Source: JALZVT01 sp039029135 (GTDB taxonomy: Bacteria; Pseudomonadota; Gammaproteobacteria; Pseudomonadales; Azotimanducaceae). From it: a stretch of 64,000 nucleotides of DNA. The notes beneath the pieces are model-generated. The model did no database searches and was not told the origin of the DNA. It saw only the letters and a list, made by a program, of their open reading frames with translations. How positions within the stretch are numbered: position 1 is the stretch's first letter; every line of letters starts with the position of its first letter. Below, one piece after another: positions 1 through 8,538 of the stretch. Location of the stretch: positions 1 to 64,000 of the forward strand of contig JBCCGT010000013.1 in the NCBI GenBank assembly GCA_039029135.1, in the 5' to 3' direction. The translations under genes were made by a program, and so were the position numbers.

Positions 1-243
1 CCTCGAAGGCCATATTGGGTATATGGACAAGAGGTGCAACATAGCGAGAAACCCGCTGTGAATCGCCCGAAGGGTGTGCCTGTCGCGTGTTCTGGCTAGG
101 CAGGGCGCGCTGCGCATGCCGGGTGCATTCGCGAGCGTCCTAACGAAGCCAGAACACGCGACAGGCACACCCTTCGGGCGATTCACAGCGGGTTTCTCGC
201 TATGTTGCACCTCTTGTCCATATACCCAATATGGCCTTCGAGG
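1..243. repeat. 97-bp perfect inverted repeat at the window edge
   Basis: Positions 1-97 and 147-243 are exact reverse complements, with a 49-bp unpaired centre at 98-146. The left arm reaches base 1, so the repeat may continue outside the window. A further near-copy of part of the arm (AAACCCGCTGTGA, then A or T, then TCGC) lies at 49-66 and 257-274 in direct orientation. No credible gene lies inside. It could be a real cruciform-forming element or a fold-back assembly artefact at a contig end. The sequence alone cannot decide. Confidence 0.9.
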
Positions 244-353
244 CGCGCCGCGCGACAAACCCGCTGTGATTCGCTGCGTGGACGATACTGGCTCAGAGGG
301 TCCCTAGACCTCGACTTGTCGCCATCGTAGCCGCTGGCTAAGGTGAGGATCGA

Positions 354-2177
354 GTGACAGGGCAACAAAACATGAAGATTCTGGATTCGCTGGCAACGCT
401 TACCTACCTGCCAATGCTGCTACGGGTAAAGAAAGAGCTGGCGATGCGACCGCTGGACGTTTGCGACTGTACGGCCGCCCAGGTCGAGGCGACGGCGGCG
501 CGGGTTCCGGACCATCTCGCCATTGTGTTCGAAGGCCAGAAGGTGACCTGGCGGGAGTTCAACGAACTCGCGAATCGCGTCGCGGCAGCGCTGAGCGATC
601 GCGGCGTCGGACCCGGCGACGTGGTCAGCGTCGTCATGGAGAACCGCATCGAATTCCTGAGCTCGCTGATCGCGCTGAACAAGATCGGCGCCACCGGCGC
701 GCTCATCAACACGAACCTGCGCGGCCGCCAGCTCGTACACTGCATCACCGTGGCCAGCTCCAAGATGTGTCTGTTCGGCGCCGAGCTGCAGGACGCCATC
801 GACGAGTCGCGGCCCGCGCTGGCGCTGCAGGACGGCCGCGACTATCTGTTCGTGCCTGACGGCGAATTAAATGAGACCCCGAACTGGGCGGTGAATCTGA
901 GCGATCTCGCCACCGACATGCCGAGCGACAATCCCGCCCAGACCGGCAAGAACCCGCTCGGGGCCGATTCGCTGTACATCTATACCTCCGGCACGACCGG
1001 CCTACCGAAAGCCGCGATCCTGAGTAACCGGCGGCATCTGATGGCCTCTGGCATGGCCGCCAAGGCCGGTTTCATGTGCAACGAAAACGACGCCATCTAC
1101 ATCTGCCTGCCGCTGTATCACGGCACGGGTCTGATGCTGGGCGTGGGCGCCTCGCTGCTGAGCGGCGCCGCGATGGTGCTGCGGCGCAAGTTTTCCGCGT
1201 CCAACTTCCTGCCAGAGGTGCGCGAGCACAACGCGACCTGCTTCATCTATATCGGCGAGCTGTGTCGCTATCTGCTGAACACCGATGCCAAACCCGACGA
1301 CAACAAGAACCCGCTGAGCAAAATGCTCGGCAACGGCCTGCGCCCCGACGTCTGGCACGAGTTCAAGGATCGCTTTGGCGTAAAACGAATCTGCGAGTTC
1401 TACGGCGCCAGCGAAGGCAACGTCAGCATGGTGAACCTGCTGAACAAGGACTGCACCGTCGGCATGACCAGCCAGGAGGTCACGCTGGTGCGCTACGACG
1501 TCGACGAAGACGCGATCGTGCGCGATGACAACGGCCACGCGATCGCGGTCGAGCCCGGCGAACCCGGACTGATGCTCGGCAAGATCAGCGCAGACACCAA
1601 GTTCGAGGGCTACACCGACGCCGAGGCCACCGAAAAGAAGGTCGAACGCAACCTGCTCGCCGACGGCGACGCCTGGTTCAACTCCGGTGATCTGCTGCGC
1701 ACCGTCGACGTGGGGTACACGCTCGGCTATCCGCACTATCAGTTCGTGGACCGGGTGGGCGACACCTTCCGCTGGAAGTCGGAGAACGTGTCAACCAACG
1801 AGGTCGGCGAGATTCTGAACGCCTTCGAGCAGGTGAAATTCTGCAACGTCTACGGCGTCGAGGTCCCGGGCGCGGACGGCCGCGCGGGCATGGCGGCGCT
1901 GACCCTGGAAGACGAGACCAGCTTTGACGTCGAGGCGTTCGCGGAGCACGTGGTGCAGTCGCTGCCGCCATACGCGCGGCCGGTGTTTGTGCGTTTGCAG
2001 CGGGAACTGGAGGTCACGGGCACGTTTAAGCTGCTGAAGGGCGATCTGCGCAAACAGGGCTACGACACCGCGCAAATCGAGGAGCCCGTGTACGTGATGA
2101 AACCGGGCGCCGGCCGCTACGAACCGCTCGATCCCGACTATCAGCGCGCCATCGAGTCGGGCGCCGCCGGCTTCTAA
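354..2177 (+). CDS. Long-chain / very-long-chain acyl-CoA synthetase (FATP-like)
   Basis: This 607-aa enzyme should activate fatty or other carboxylic acids to acyl-CoA through an acyl-adenylate. The AMP-binding P-loop YIYTSGTTGLPKA is at residues 208-220. Further on come the EFYGASEGN motif and the RVGDTFRWKSENVST segment typical of the FATP/SLC27-like long-chain acyl-CoA synthetases. Length fits the family. GTG at 354 was chosen because AGGTGAGG lies about 6 nt upstream; ATG at 372 is an alternative. It stands alone on its strand and converges with the next gene. The substrate is not readable from sequence. Confidence 0.9.
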   Translation: MTGQQNMKILDSLATLTYLPMLLRVKKELAMRPLDVCDCTAAQVEATAARVPDHLAIVFEGQKVTWREFNELANRVAAALSDRGVGPGDVVSVVMENRIEFLSSLIALNKIGATGALINTNLRGRQLVHCITVASSKMCLFGAELQDAIDESRPALALQDGRDYLFVPDGELNETPNWAVNLSDLATDMPSDNPAQTGKNPLGADSLYIYTSGTTGLPKAAILSNRRHLMASGMAAKAGFMCNENDAIYICLPLYHGTGLMLGVGASLLSGAAMVLRRKFSASNFLPEVREHNATCFIYIGELCRYLLNTDAKPDDNKNPLSKMLGNGLRPDVWHEFKDRFGVKRICEFYGASEGNVSMVNLLNKDCTVGMTSQEVTLVRYDVDEDAIVRDDNGHAIAVEPGEPGLMLGKISADTKFEGYTDAEATEKKVERNLLADGDAWFNSGDLLRTVDVGYTLGYPHYQFVDRVGDTFRWKSENVSTNEVGEILNAFEQVKFCNVYGVEVPGADGRAGMAALTLEDETSFDVEAFAEHVVQSLPPYARPVFVRLQRELEVTGTFKLLKGDLRKQGYDTAQIEEPVYVMKPGAGRYEPLDPDYQRAIESGAAGF

Positions 2178-2192
2178 AGACCGGACAGAGGA

Positions 2193-2219
2193 CTCGGGGC
2201 AGCCGGCGGCCGCCCCGAG
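2193..2219. terminator. GC-rich hairpin between convergent genes
   Basis: CTCGGGGC at 2193-2200 pairs with GCCCCGAG at 2212-2219 across an 11-nt loop. It lies between the acyl-CoA synthetase stop and the stop of the minus-strand small membrane protein. There is no T-run on either strand, so termination is plausible but unproven. Confidence 0.4.
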
Positions 2220-2226
2220 CGGGCGG

Positions 2227-2490
2227 TCAGGCCATGGCCTTGCGGATCATTCCGACGACCGCCAGCAGCACGCCACCGCCGACGCCACCGCCGGCGACCG
2301 TGCTGATGATCGAACCGATATCCCCGCCACCGGCGCCGATGCCGAGCATCGCCAGCAGCGATCCACCGAGGCCGCCGCCGACGATGCCGGCGACGGAGTT
2401 CCACAGCGTGCCGAGGCTGAAGTTCTTCATGAGCGCACCGGCAACGTTGCCGCCCACCGCGCCGCTGATCAGACTGATGATGAGTTCCAT
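2227..2490 (-). CDS. Small glycine-rich membrane protein
   Basis: This 87-aa protein is almost entirely hydrophobic and small residues, with several GG and GGG runs and two or three potential membrane-spanning segments (about residues 3-20, 32-52 and 60-80). It resembles a widespread family of short uncharacterised proteobacterial membrane proteins that begin MxLIISLISGAVGGN. GGGGGG lies just upstream of the ATG. ORFs in other frames here are compositional shadows. No function can be assigned. Confidence 0.75.
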   Translation of the reverse strand: MELIISLISGAVGGNVAGALMKNFSLGTLWNSVAGIVGGGLGGSLLAMLGIGAGGGDIGSIISTVAGGGVGGGVLLAVVGMIRKAMA

Positions 2491-2693
2491 TCGTCCCCCC
2501 GTTGTTTTATCAATTTAAGACGAGCCCCATTTAGGTGCACGAGCGCGCGCCGCGACAAGGGGTTGACAGGGTCTGACAACGAATTCGTTACATTTCTGAC
2601 GCTAAGCGAAGCCCTGCGCGCCGATATGCGAGTCCGCCGGCAATTTTGTCCGACGAAAAATTTGCGTTTTTGAAGCCCGACCCAAACGCCTGC

Positions 2694-3983
2694 TCAGGCA
2701 AACACGCGCCGCGCCCAGCGCGTCAGCCCCTCAGTGACGCTCATGAAATGGTCGCTATCGAGCAGCCGAAAGTCCGGATAGCGCGCTGCCAGAAAGTCCC
2801 GCACGATGCGCGACTTGGCCATGCCGCCGGTTAGATACACGGTCTCGGGTTGGGTGCCCGCGCTGCCGATCACGTCGTCGATCAGCGCCTGCAAGCGCTG
2901 CAGCAGACGCTCTGCGCCCTGCGCGAACGCATCCCGATCAACCGCGACGTCGAAGCCCTGTTCGATGCCATCCAGATCGATCCGCGTCTCCGCTATATCC
3001 GACAGCGCGATCTTCCCCAGTTCGACCTGACGCAGCAGTCGGTAGGTGGCCCGACCCTCGTGCAGGGCGAGCAGGCGTGCGCTGCGCTCGGGCGCCTGCG
3101 ACTCGCGGGCGAAGAAGGTGAGACGTTCGTGGCTGTCCTGGCCATAGAACCGCTGTTGGGCGTTGACGTCGTTGGTGCTGATGGCGTCGACGAAGTAGGT
3201 GTTTGGTATCGGCAGACCGGTCGACAGTTCGTACCCGAAGCCGAACTCGGGCATCACGGCGCGCAGCGCCAGCGCCTGGTCGTAGTCGTTGCCGCCGCGA
3301 CGCTCGCCCGCGTGGCCGAGCACGTCGGCGTCCCGCTCCAGACTATCGCGACCGGCGCCGCCAACGCGCACGAAGGAACAGTCGGTTGTGCCCCCGCCGA
3401 TGTCGACCACCAGGATCAGCTCCTCGCGCGACAGCCGCGCCTCGTAGTCGAGCGCGGCCGCCATCGGCTCATACTGAAAGGCGACGTTCGTGAAGCCGGC
3501 CAGGCGCGCGGCTTGCTCCAGCATCGCGAGTGCCTGCGCGTTCGCCTCCCGACCGCCCAGGCCCTGAAAATTCACCGGACGGCCGATCACCACCGAGTCG
3601 ATGCTGTCCTGCGCGTCGGCATCGAGCGCCTGCTTGACGTTGGCCATCATGGCCGCCACTACCGTGACGAAGCGCTCCCGCACAGAGCCCGGCAACCCCG
3701 AGGCGCCAAGGAAACTCTTGGGCGATCGCACGAAGTAGCCCTCGGTCGGGTCGCGCAGGTAGGCGTCCAGCGCGGCCGCGCCGAAGCTCAGGTCGCGAAA
3801 CGCAACCGTGTCGGTCGCGAGCGCGCCCGATCGGGTTTGCGGCAGTTCGAGCCGCACGCTGGGGGCGTGCAGCGCAGAGCCAATCAGCGTCGCGTCACCC
3901 TCGACGGGCACCAGGTGCACCGCGTCATCGACCCAGCGACCGATCGCACAGTGACTGGTGCCATAGTCGAATCCAGCAAACAT
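2694..3983 (-). CDS. yegD: Hsp70-family protein YegD
   Basis: This is a 429-aa actin/Hsp70-fold ATPase. The first phosphate motif GFDYGTSH is at residues 4-11. VVDIGGGTTDCSF (second phosphate loop) and the adenosine motif VYLTGGMAKS follow. FVRSPKSFLGASGLPG, VIGRPVNFQGLGG and FQYEPMAAALDYEA match what I recall of E. coli YegD closely, and the length is close to that protein's 450 aa. It lacks the Hsp70 substrate-binding and lid domains. The client and role are unknown. It is a single gene with no co-directional partner within 400 bp. Confidence 0.93.
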   Translation of the reverse strand: MFAGFDYGTSHCAIGRWVDDAVHLVPVEGDATLIGSALHAPSVRLELPQTRSGALATDTVAFRDLSFGAAALDAYLRDPTEGYFVRSPKSFLGASGLPGSVRERFVTVVAAMMANVKQALDADAQDSIDSVVIGRPVNFQGLGGREANAQALAMLEQAARLAGFTNVAFQYEPMAAALDYEARLSREELILVVDIGGGTTDCSFVRVGGAGRDSLERDADVLGHAGERRGGNDYDQALALRAVMPEFGFGYELSTGLPIPNTYFVDAISTNDVNAQQRFYGQDSHERLTFFARESQAPERSARLLALHEGRATYRLLRQVELGKIALSDIAETRIDLDGIEQGFDVAVDRDAFAQGAERLLQRLQALIDDVIGSAGTQPETVYLTGGMAKSRIVRDFLAARYPDFRLLDSDHFMSVTEGLTRWARRVFA

Positions 3984-4387
3984 GGCGGCACCCGCGAAAT
4001 CTGAGGGCGGCGGATTCTATGCGCGCGAAAGCGCCCCTGCAAATCCATTGGGTCGGATCGCGGCGAACGCCGAAGCGCGAACGCAGAGCGGCGCCCAGTC
4101 AAGAGGGTCGGGAGGACGCGGCGAGCGACGAGAGCAGAAACCGGCAAAAGCGCTCCGGGGCGTGGGGCGCCCCGGAGCATTCGCCAACCGACGGAGCGGG
4201 ACTGGCAGGGGGAAGGAGCGAGGAACCCCCAAACTCCGCCGCTGGTCGACGAATCCGGCAAGCCGGGTCCGCTGCCGGGGTTCAGGGTACTTCTAGGTTC
4301 CGAACCGTCGGCAACTGCGCGGACAGTGCCACTCTAGCGAACCGGTCTGAACCCAGACTGAACACGCGTGGGCGGCCGCACCCCGCG
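3984..4387. other. Intergenic region, 404 bp, no gene seen
   Basis: This lies between the start of yegD and the stop of the next minus-strand gene. It contains the hairpin at 4152-4178. The open frames that cross it are continuations of shadow frames with no ribosome site or recognisable protein. I see no tRNA or known RNA fold. Confidence 0.6.
4145..4178 (-). terminator. Candidate intrinsic terminator downstream of LLM gene
   Basis: GCTCCGGGGC at 4152-4161 and GCCCCGGAGC at 4169-4178 form a perfect 10-bp stem with a 7-nt loop. On the minus strand the stem is followed by GCTTTT, a short T-tract (4146-4149). It is about 210 bp beyond the stop of the oxidoreductase gene ending at 4388. Confidence 0.5.
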
Positions 4388-5263
4388 TCAGGCGCGCTGC
4401 GCTTCGTGGGCGCGTACCGCGAGCTTATCGAGCAGCGGCAGCAGCGTGTCCGCGTCCGCGGCCGGCAGCGCAAACAGCAGCCGCTGAAAGCCGGTCTGGA
4501 TCAGTTCCTCGATGATCGCCGCCTTGGGCGGCACGCCAAAGATGCTGAGGTCGGGCTCGCCGCTGCGGCCGTGACGCTCCCAGGCGGCCCGCACCTCGGC
4601 GATGCCGGCCGCGTAGTCGAGCGCCCCGCTCGCCGCCGCGCGGGCCTGATCCTGATAGATCGGCAGCCAGCCATCGCCGTACTCGCCGATGCGCTCCCAG
4701 GTCCACTTCGACGATGCGCCGACCAGTACCGGCGGTCCGCCTTCCTGGTGCGGTTTCGGATAGCAGTAGGAAGGTTCGATATTGACGTGCTCGCCGCTGA
4801 AGGCGGCGGTTTCCTCGCTCCACAGCGCGCGCATCGCCAGCACGCGCTCGCGCACGATGGCCCAGCGCTGCTTAAAGGCCGTGCCGTGGTGCGCCATCTC
4901 TTCCGCGTTCCAGCCCGCGCCGACGCCCAGGACGACGCGACCACGGGACAGCAGATCCAGCGAGGCAACCGTCTTGGCCAGCAGGATCGGATCGCGCTGG
5001 CTGACCAGCGTGATGCCCGTGGCGACCTTCAGCGTCTCGGTCGCCTGCGCGGCGGCGGTGAGCGCCACGTACGGATCCAGGGTGTGGTAGTACTGTTTGG
5101 GCAGTTCCGCACCACCCGGCCAGGGCGTGGCCCGACTGGCGGGGATATGGGTGTGCTCGCAGACGAACAGGGATTCGAACCCCCGCGCCTCCAGCTCCCG
5201 GGCGAGTTTGTCGATCGGCATGGCGTACGCCGTCGGAAAGATAAGAACCCCAAAGTCGGCCAT
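4388..5263 (-). CDS. LLM-class (luciferase-like) oxidoreductase, F420/FMN-dependent
   Basis: This 291-aa TIM-barrel protein belongs to the bacterial luciferase-like superfamily. Visible signatures are FESLFVCEHTHIP (residues about 29-41), ATGITLVSQRDPILLAKTVASLD and GRVVLGVGAGWNAEE, as in the TIGR03619-type F420-dependent enzymes. Whether the cofactor is F420 or FMN cannot be decided here. The substrate is unknown. It is one of five LLM genes in the window but is not closely similar to the tandem pair nearby. The start ATG has only a weak GGGG upstream. Confidence 0.88.
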   Translation of the reverse strand: MADFGVLIFPTAYAMPIDKLARELEARGFESLFVCEHTHIPASRATPWPGGAELPKQYYHTLDPYVALTAAAQATETLKVATGITLVSQRDPILLAKTVASLDLLSRGRVVLGVGAGWNAEEMAHHGTAFKQRWAIVRERVLAMRALWSEETAAFSGEHVNIEPSYCYPKPHQEGGPPVLVGASSKWTWERIGEYGDGWLPIYQDQARAAASGALDYAAGIAEVRAAWERHGRSGEPDLSIFGVPPKAAIIEELIQTGFQRLLFALPAADADTLLPLLDKLAVRAHEAQRA

Positions 5264-5357
5264 AGCGAACCCCGTGCCTATTGATCTAGCAGGCTAGCCT
5301 AACCGGGATGGGGATGAGGATGGGGATAGACGGTCAGCGGCGTGGCTGAACGCGGTC

Positions 5358-6059
5358 TTAGATCGCGGCGTTTACAAGCGCCAGGCGATGGCGGTCGACC
5401 TTGGTCACATAGCGCTGGCCGGCCTGCGCTCGGTCACCGTAGGGACCGACGTTGTAGGACTCCAGCGCGCAATCGAGCGCGCCGCAGCGGTCGAGGTAGT
5501 GGGCGAGGATCTGGGCGCCGCAGTAGATGTTCTCTTCGGGGTCCTCGAGGTTGGCTGTCCCGCAGAACTGGCTCCAGTAGTCGGGTCTGACCTGGGCCGG
5601 ACCGATGGCGCCAACCGACGAGCGGGCCTCCTTACGGAACGAGCTCTCCGTCAACACCAAGCCGGCGAGCAGCTCGGGCGCCAGGTTTTGACGCACGGCG
5701 GCTTCGAGTATCCAGGGCGCAAACTCTCGCGCCACCTCATCCTTGACCCCGTACCCTGAGCGCACGCGCTCGGCGAAAGCCAGAACCTGGGCATCGAAGG
5801 TCACGGTGCCGTCGCTCCAGTGCGGCATCGCGAGCTGTAACGACAGCGTCTCGGGGGGACGCAGAGTGGCGCCGACGATGACCGACGCGCACAGGGCAAC
5901 GGTGACGAGACCGGTCTGAATGCGCAGCACGCGACGAAACTTCGGGCTGACGCGGTGCACGCCCGCTGCCCGCAGCACGCGTCGCAGAATCGCCCGCGGT
6001 GAACTGAACCCGCGACGGTCAGAGACTCGTTCGTCTTGCGCCTGGCTTGCGGTGTTCAC
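5358..6059 (-). CDS. Membrane-anchored lytic transglycosylase (SLT domain)
   Basis: This is a predicted murein lytic transglycosylase of 233 aa with one N-terminal membrane segment (about residues 48-65) and a C-terminal SLT domain. LTESSF contains the likely catalytic Glu138, followed by VGAIGPAQV and SYNVGPYG, the usual GxxGxxQ and AYNxGP motifs. I place the start at GTG 6059 because AAAGGAGG lies 10 nt upstream. The open frame runs 60 codons further, but that extension is the palindrome-rich leader described separately. It probably cleaves peptidoglycan in the periplasm. Confidence 0.85.
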   Translation of the reverse strand: MNTASQAQDERVSDRRGFSSPRAILRRVLRAAGVHRVSPKFRRVLRIQTGLVTVALCASVIVGATLRPPETLSLQLAMPHWSDGTVTFDAQVLAFAERVRSGYGVKDEVAREFAPWILEAAVRQNLAPELLAGLVLTESSFRKEARSSVGAIGPAQVRPDYWSQFCGTANLEDPEENIYCGAQILAHYLDRCGALDCALESYNVGPYGDRAQAGQRYVTKVDRHRLALVNAAI

Positions 6060-6464
6060 GCCCTGAGGGCCTCCTTTCCTGATCTCATGGATCCTGTGGA
6101 TCCAGTCCCTTACCCATCGGAGTCCATCGGACTCCATTGGTTCGGTCGCGTCGGACACGGTCGTTTGGGCCCGTATCTGGTCGAACCAGACAGCGACGGC
6201 GCGCAGTCTATCCAAAGGACTTACCGAGGGCCACGTCACAATTGTAGTTGTCTAACCGTGAATAGGGTCGCAAAAAGGGGAAGAAATCGCCGAAAAAACG
6301 GCGTTTCGGGGTTGCGCGAGGTGTAAGTGACCCGCGGGCGCCACAATTGTGGCGCCTGGCGACGCTAACGCGCACACGCCGGCAGGCGTGCCGAAGAAAG
6401 CGCGAGATAAAACGCCGCGTGCGGGTACCGCGGCCAGTGGCAGTCCGGCCGCCCGCGGCGGCCT
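6060..6464. promoter_or_regulatory. Palindrome-rich leader/control region of the transglycosylase gene
   Basis: This 405-bp gap holds several perfect dyads: TGGATCC-TGT-GGATCCA (6088-6104), GGAGTCC-ATC-GGACTCC (6119-6135), CGCCG-A6-CGGCG (6288-6303) and the 20-bp palindrome GGCGCCACAATTGTGGCGCC (6337-6356). The core CACAATTGT occurs at 6237-6245 and again at 6342-6350, exactly 105 bp apart. On the minus strand TACAAT (6246-6241), a good -10 element, overlaps the first copy. I found no good -35. Confidence 0.5.
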
Positions 6465-7472
6465 TTACGCCGCGCGTAGAGCCGCGATGATCTCCGCGCG
6501 CTGGGCGTCGTCGGAGGTCGGGAAGCTGGCCGAGGTCCGATCCACGAACTGGCCGTAGCGGCGCAGCATCTCGGGCGCGATATCGCCAGGCTCACCGACG
6601 ACCGCAAACTCGGCGAGGATGTCATCCGTGATGAGCTGCCCCATCTCCTCCCAGCGACCCTGCTTCGACATCTTGTTCAGCTCGCCCTGCAGCTCGCCGA
6701 CGCCGATGGCGTCGAGCACACCTTTGTAGGCCGGCGTCGAGCCGTAGAACGCGATGCGCCGACAGGCGTTCTCGCGGCTGGCGGCGAACTCCGCCTCGTC
6801 GCGGCCCGTGACGACAAAGTTCGAGTAGCTGAGCTGAAAGTCCGCCCGGCTGCGGCCGGATTTCGCGAGGCCCTTCTCGATCGCCGGCAGCGTCACCGAC
6901 TCGATGAAGGGCAGCGTGGAGAACGGGTGGATGATCATGCCGTCGGCGACCTCGCCCGCGACCTCGGTCATCTTCGGACCCACCGCCGCGAGTATCACCT
7001 TAGGCGCGCCGTACTCCGTGTTCTCCGGCGTGAACGCGGGCGTCATCAGCGTGTGCCGATAGTGCTCGCTGACGTACTCCAGCGGCTCGCCCTCGTACCA
7101 GTTGGCCCAGATGGCGCGCATGGCCAGCACCATCTCGCGCATCTGCGCGGCGGGGCTGCCCCAGGGCATCGAGAAGCGCTTGGTGATGTGCGGCTTGATC
7201 TGCGACCCCAGGCCGAGCGTGAAGCGCCCTTTCGAGTACGCGTTCAGGTCGTGGCCGAGGTTGGCGAGGATCATCGGGTTGCGCGCGAACGCGACCGCGA
7301 TTGATGTCGCGAGCTCAATCCGCTCGCTGTGCTCAGCCGCGAGCAGCAGCGGCAGGAACGGGTCGTGGTTCATCTCGGCGGTGCGAATGCCGTCGTAGCC
7401 GGCGGACTCGGCGGCGCGCACGGTGTCCGCCACGCGCTCTAGCTGGTGGCCCAGGGATGTATCGACTTTCAT
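6465..7472 (-). CDS. LLM-class F420-dependent oxidoreductase (tandem copy 2)
   Basis: This 335-aa luciferase-like oxidoreductase resembles the TIGR03617 group. It starts MKVDTSLG and carries GRFTLGLGSQIKPHITKRFS, AAVGPKMTEVAGEVADG and AFYGSTPAYK, all nearly repeated in the gene immediately upstream. Only 9 bp separate the two genes, and its GAGG ribosome site (7480-7483) overlaps the upstream stop codon, so the two are probably translated together. Substrate unknown; F420 or FMN use is inferred from family. Confidence 0.88.
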   Translation of the reverse strand: MKVDTSLGHQLERVADTVRAAESAGYDGIRTAEMNHDPFLPLLLAAEHSERIELATSIAVAFARNPMILANLGHDLNAYSKGRFTLGLGSQIKPHITKRFSMPWGSPAAQMREMVLAMRAIWANWYEGEPLEYVSEHYRHTLMTPAFTPENTEYGAPKVILAAVGPKMTEVAGEVADGMIIHPFSTLPFIESVTLPAIEKGLAKSGRSRADFQLSYSNFVVTGRDEAEFAASRENACRRIAFYGSTPAYKGVLDAIGVGELQGELNKMSKQGRWEEMGQLITDDILAEFAVVGEPGDIAPEMLRRYGQFVDRTSASFPTSDDAQRAEIIAALRAA

Positions 7473-7481
7473 GGCGCTACC

Positions 7482-8486
7482 TCAGGCGGTCAGACGGCGG
7501 ACGATATCGCGCCGGTCTTCTTTGGCGAGATTCGAATAGGCGGCCGACGTGCGGTCGACGATGTCGCCGTAGCGCGACAGCATCTGGTCCGCCAACGCCG
7601 CGGGCTCGGCGACCACGGCGAACTGGCCCAGCAGGCTGTCATCGATCAGCGTGCCCATCTCGTCCCAGCGGCCCTGCTTGGACATGGTATTGAGTTCGCC
7701 CTGCAGATCGCCCGCGTCGATGCTCTCCAATACCGGCTTGTAGGCGGGCGTCGAGCCGTAGAACGCGATCTGCTTGCACACGAGTTTCTTCTGCTCGGCC
7801 ATCTCCTCTTCGGTCTGGCCGGTGACGATGAACGCAGGATACGTAATCTGAAAGTCCTCCCGCCGCTTGCCCGCCTTCTCGAAGCCGCGCTCGAGCGCCG
7901 GCAGCGTGGTCTCGCGCAGGTATTTCTCCGTGGTGAACGCGTGGATCAGGATGCCGTCGGCGACCTCGCCGGCGACCTCGGTCATCTTGGGTCCCACGGC
8001 GGCGAGAAACACGCGCGGCGCGCCGAAGTCCGAGTTGGTCGGCGTGAACATGGGCGTCATCAGCGTGTGGGTATAGAACTTGCCCGTGAACGCCAGATCC
8101 TCGCCCGTGTGCCAATTAGCCCAGATAGCCCGCATGGCCAGAATGAACTCTCGCATTCGCGCGGCGGGCGAGCTCCAGGGCATGCTGAAGCGCTTCTGGA
8201 TGTGAGGCCGGATCTGCGACCCCAGGCCGAGAATAAAGCGGCCGTGGGACGCGGCGTTCAGGTCGTGGCCGATGTTCGCGAGGATCATCGGGCTGCGCGC
8301 AAAGGCGACGGCGATGGAGGTCATCAGCTCGAGGCGCTCCGTGTTCTGCGCCGCCACCACCAGCGGGAAGAAAGGATCGTGGTTGGTCTCGGCCGACAGA
8401 ATGCCGCTGTAGCCCATCTCCTCCAATTCGCGCGCCTGCGCGCCCGCCTTCGACAGATCCCAATCGATGCCGCCGTCTACTTTCAC
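7482..8486 (-). CDS. LLM-class F420-dependent oxidoreductase (tandem copy 1)
   Basis: This 334-aa enzyme is a paralogue of the next gene downstream. Shared stretches include GRFILGLGSQIRPHIQKRFS, LAAVGPKMTEVAGEVADGI, QIAFYGSTPAYKPVL and GELQ/DLQGELN-MSKQGRW. I start it at GTG 8486: GGGGAGG lies 6 nt upstream (8493-8499), and the protein then begins MKVDGGID, matching its paralogue. An ATG at 8525 would add 13 unsupported residues. It heads a two-gene unit formed by tandem duplication. Confidence 0.88.
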   Translation of the reverse strand: MKVDGGIDWDLSKAGAQARELEEMGYSGILSAETNHDPFFPLVVAAQNTERLELMTSIAVAFARSPMILANIGHDLNAASHGRFILGLGSQIRPHIQKRFSMPWSSPAARMREFILAMRAIWANWHTGEDLAFTGKFYTHTLMTPMFTPTNSDFGAPRVFLAAVGPKMTEVAGEVADGILIHAFTTEKYLRETTLPALERGFEKAGKRREDFQITYPAFIVTGQTEEEMAEQKKLVCKQIAFYGSTPAYKPVLESIDAGDLQGELNTMSKQGRWDEMGTLIDDSLLGQFAVVAEPAALADQMLSRYGDIVDRTSAAYSNLAKEDRRDIVRRLTA

Positions 8487-8538
8487 TGTGTGCCTCCCCA
8501 GGGGTGTGTTGTCTTGTCGCGACACGCCTCGACGGGCG

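Noticed and set aside
2563..2592. TTGACA with GTTACA at 18-bp spacing, a promoter-like pair on the plus strand
   Set aside because: The only plus-strand frame downstream (2646-2834) is antisense to yegD and has no support, so the promoter has no gene to drive.
5168..5182. GGGGGTTCGAATCCC-like sequence resembling a tRNA T-arm
   Set aside because: It is inside the LLM coding sequence (residues around GFESLF) and no other tRNA arms surround it.
4019..5284. Plus-strand open frame of 421 codons over the LLM gene
   Set aside because: It is antisense to a clear LLM enzyme, and its composition is that of a shadow frame.
5358..6239. Longer form of the lytic transglycosylase, 60 codons further upstream
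   Set aside because: The strong AAAGGAGG before GTG 6059 and the palindromes in the extension argue for a leader and not coding sequence.
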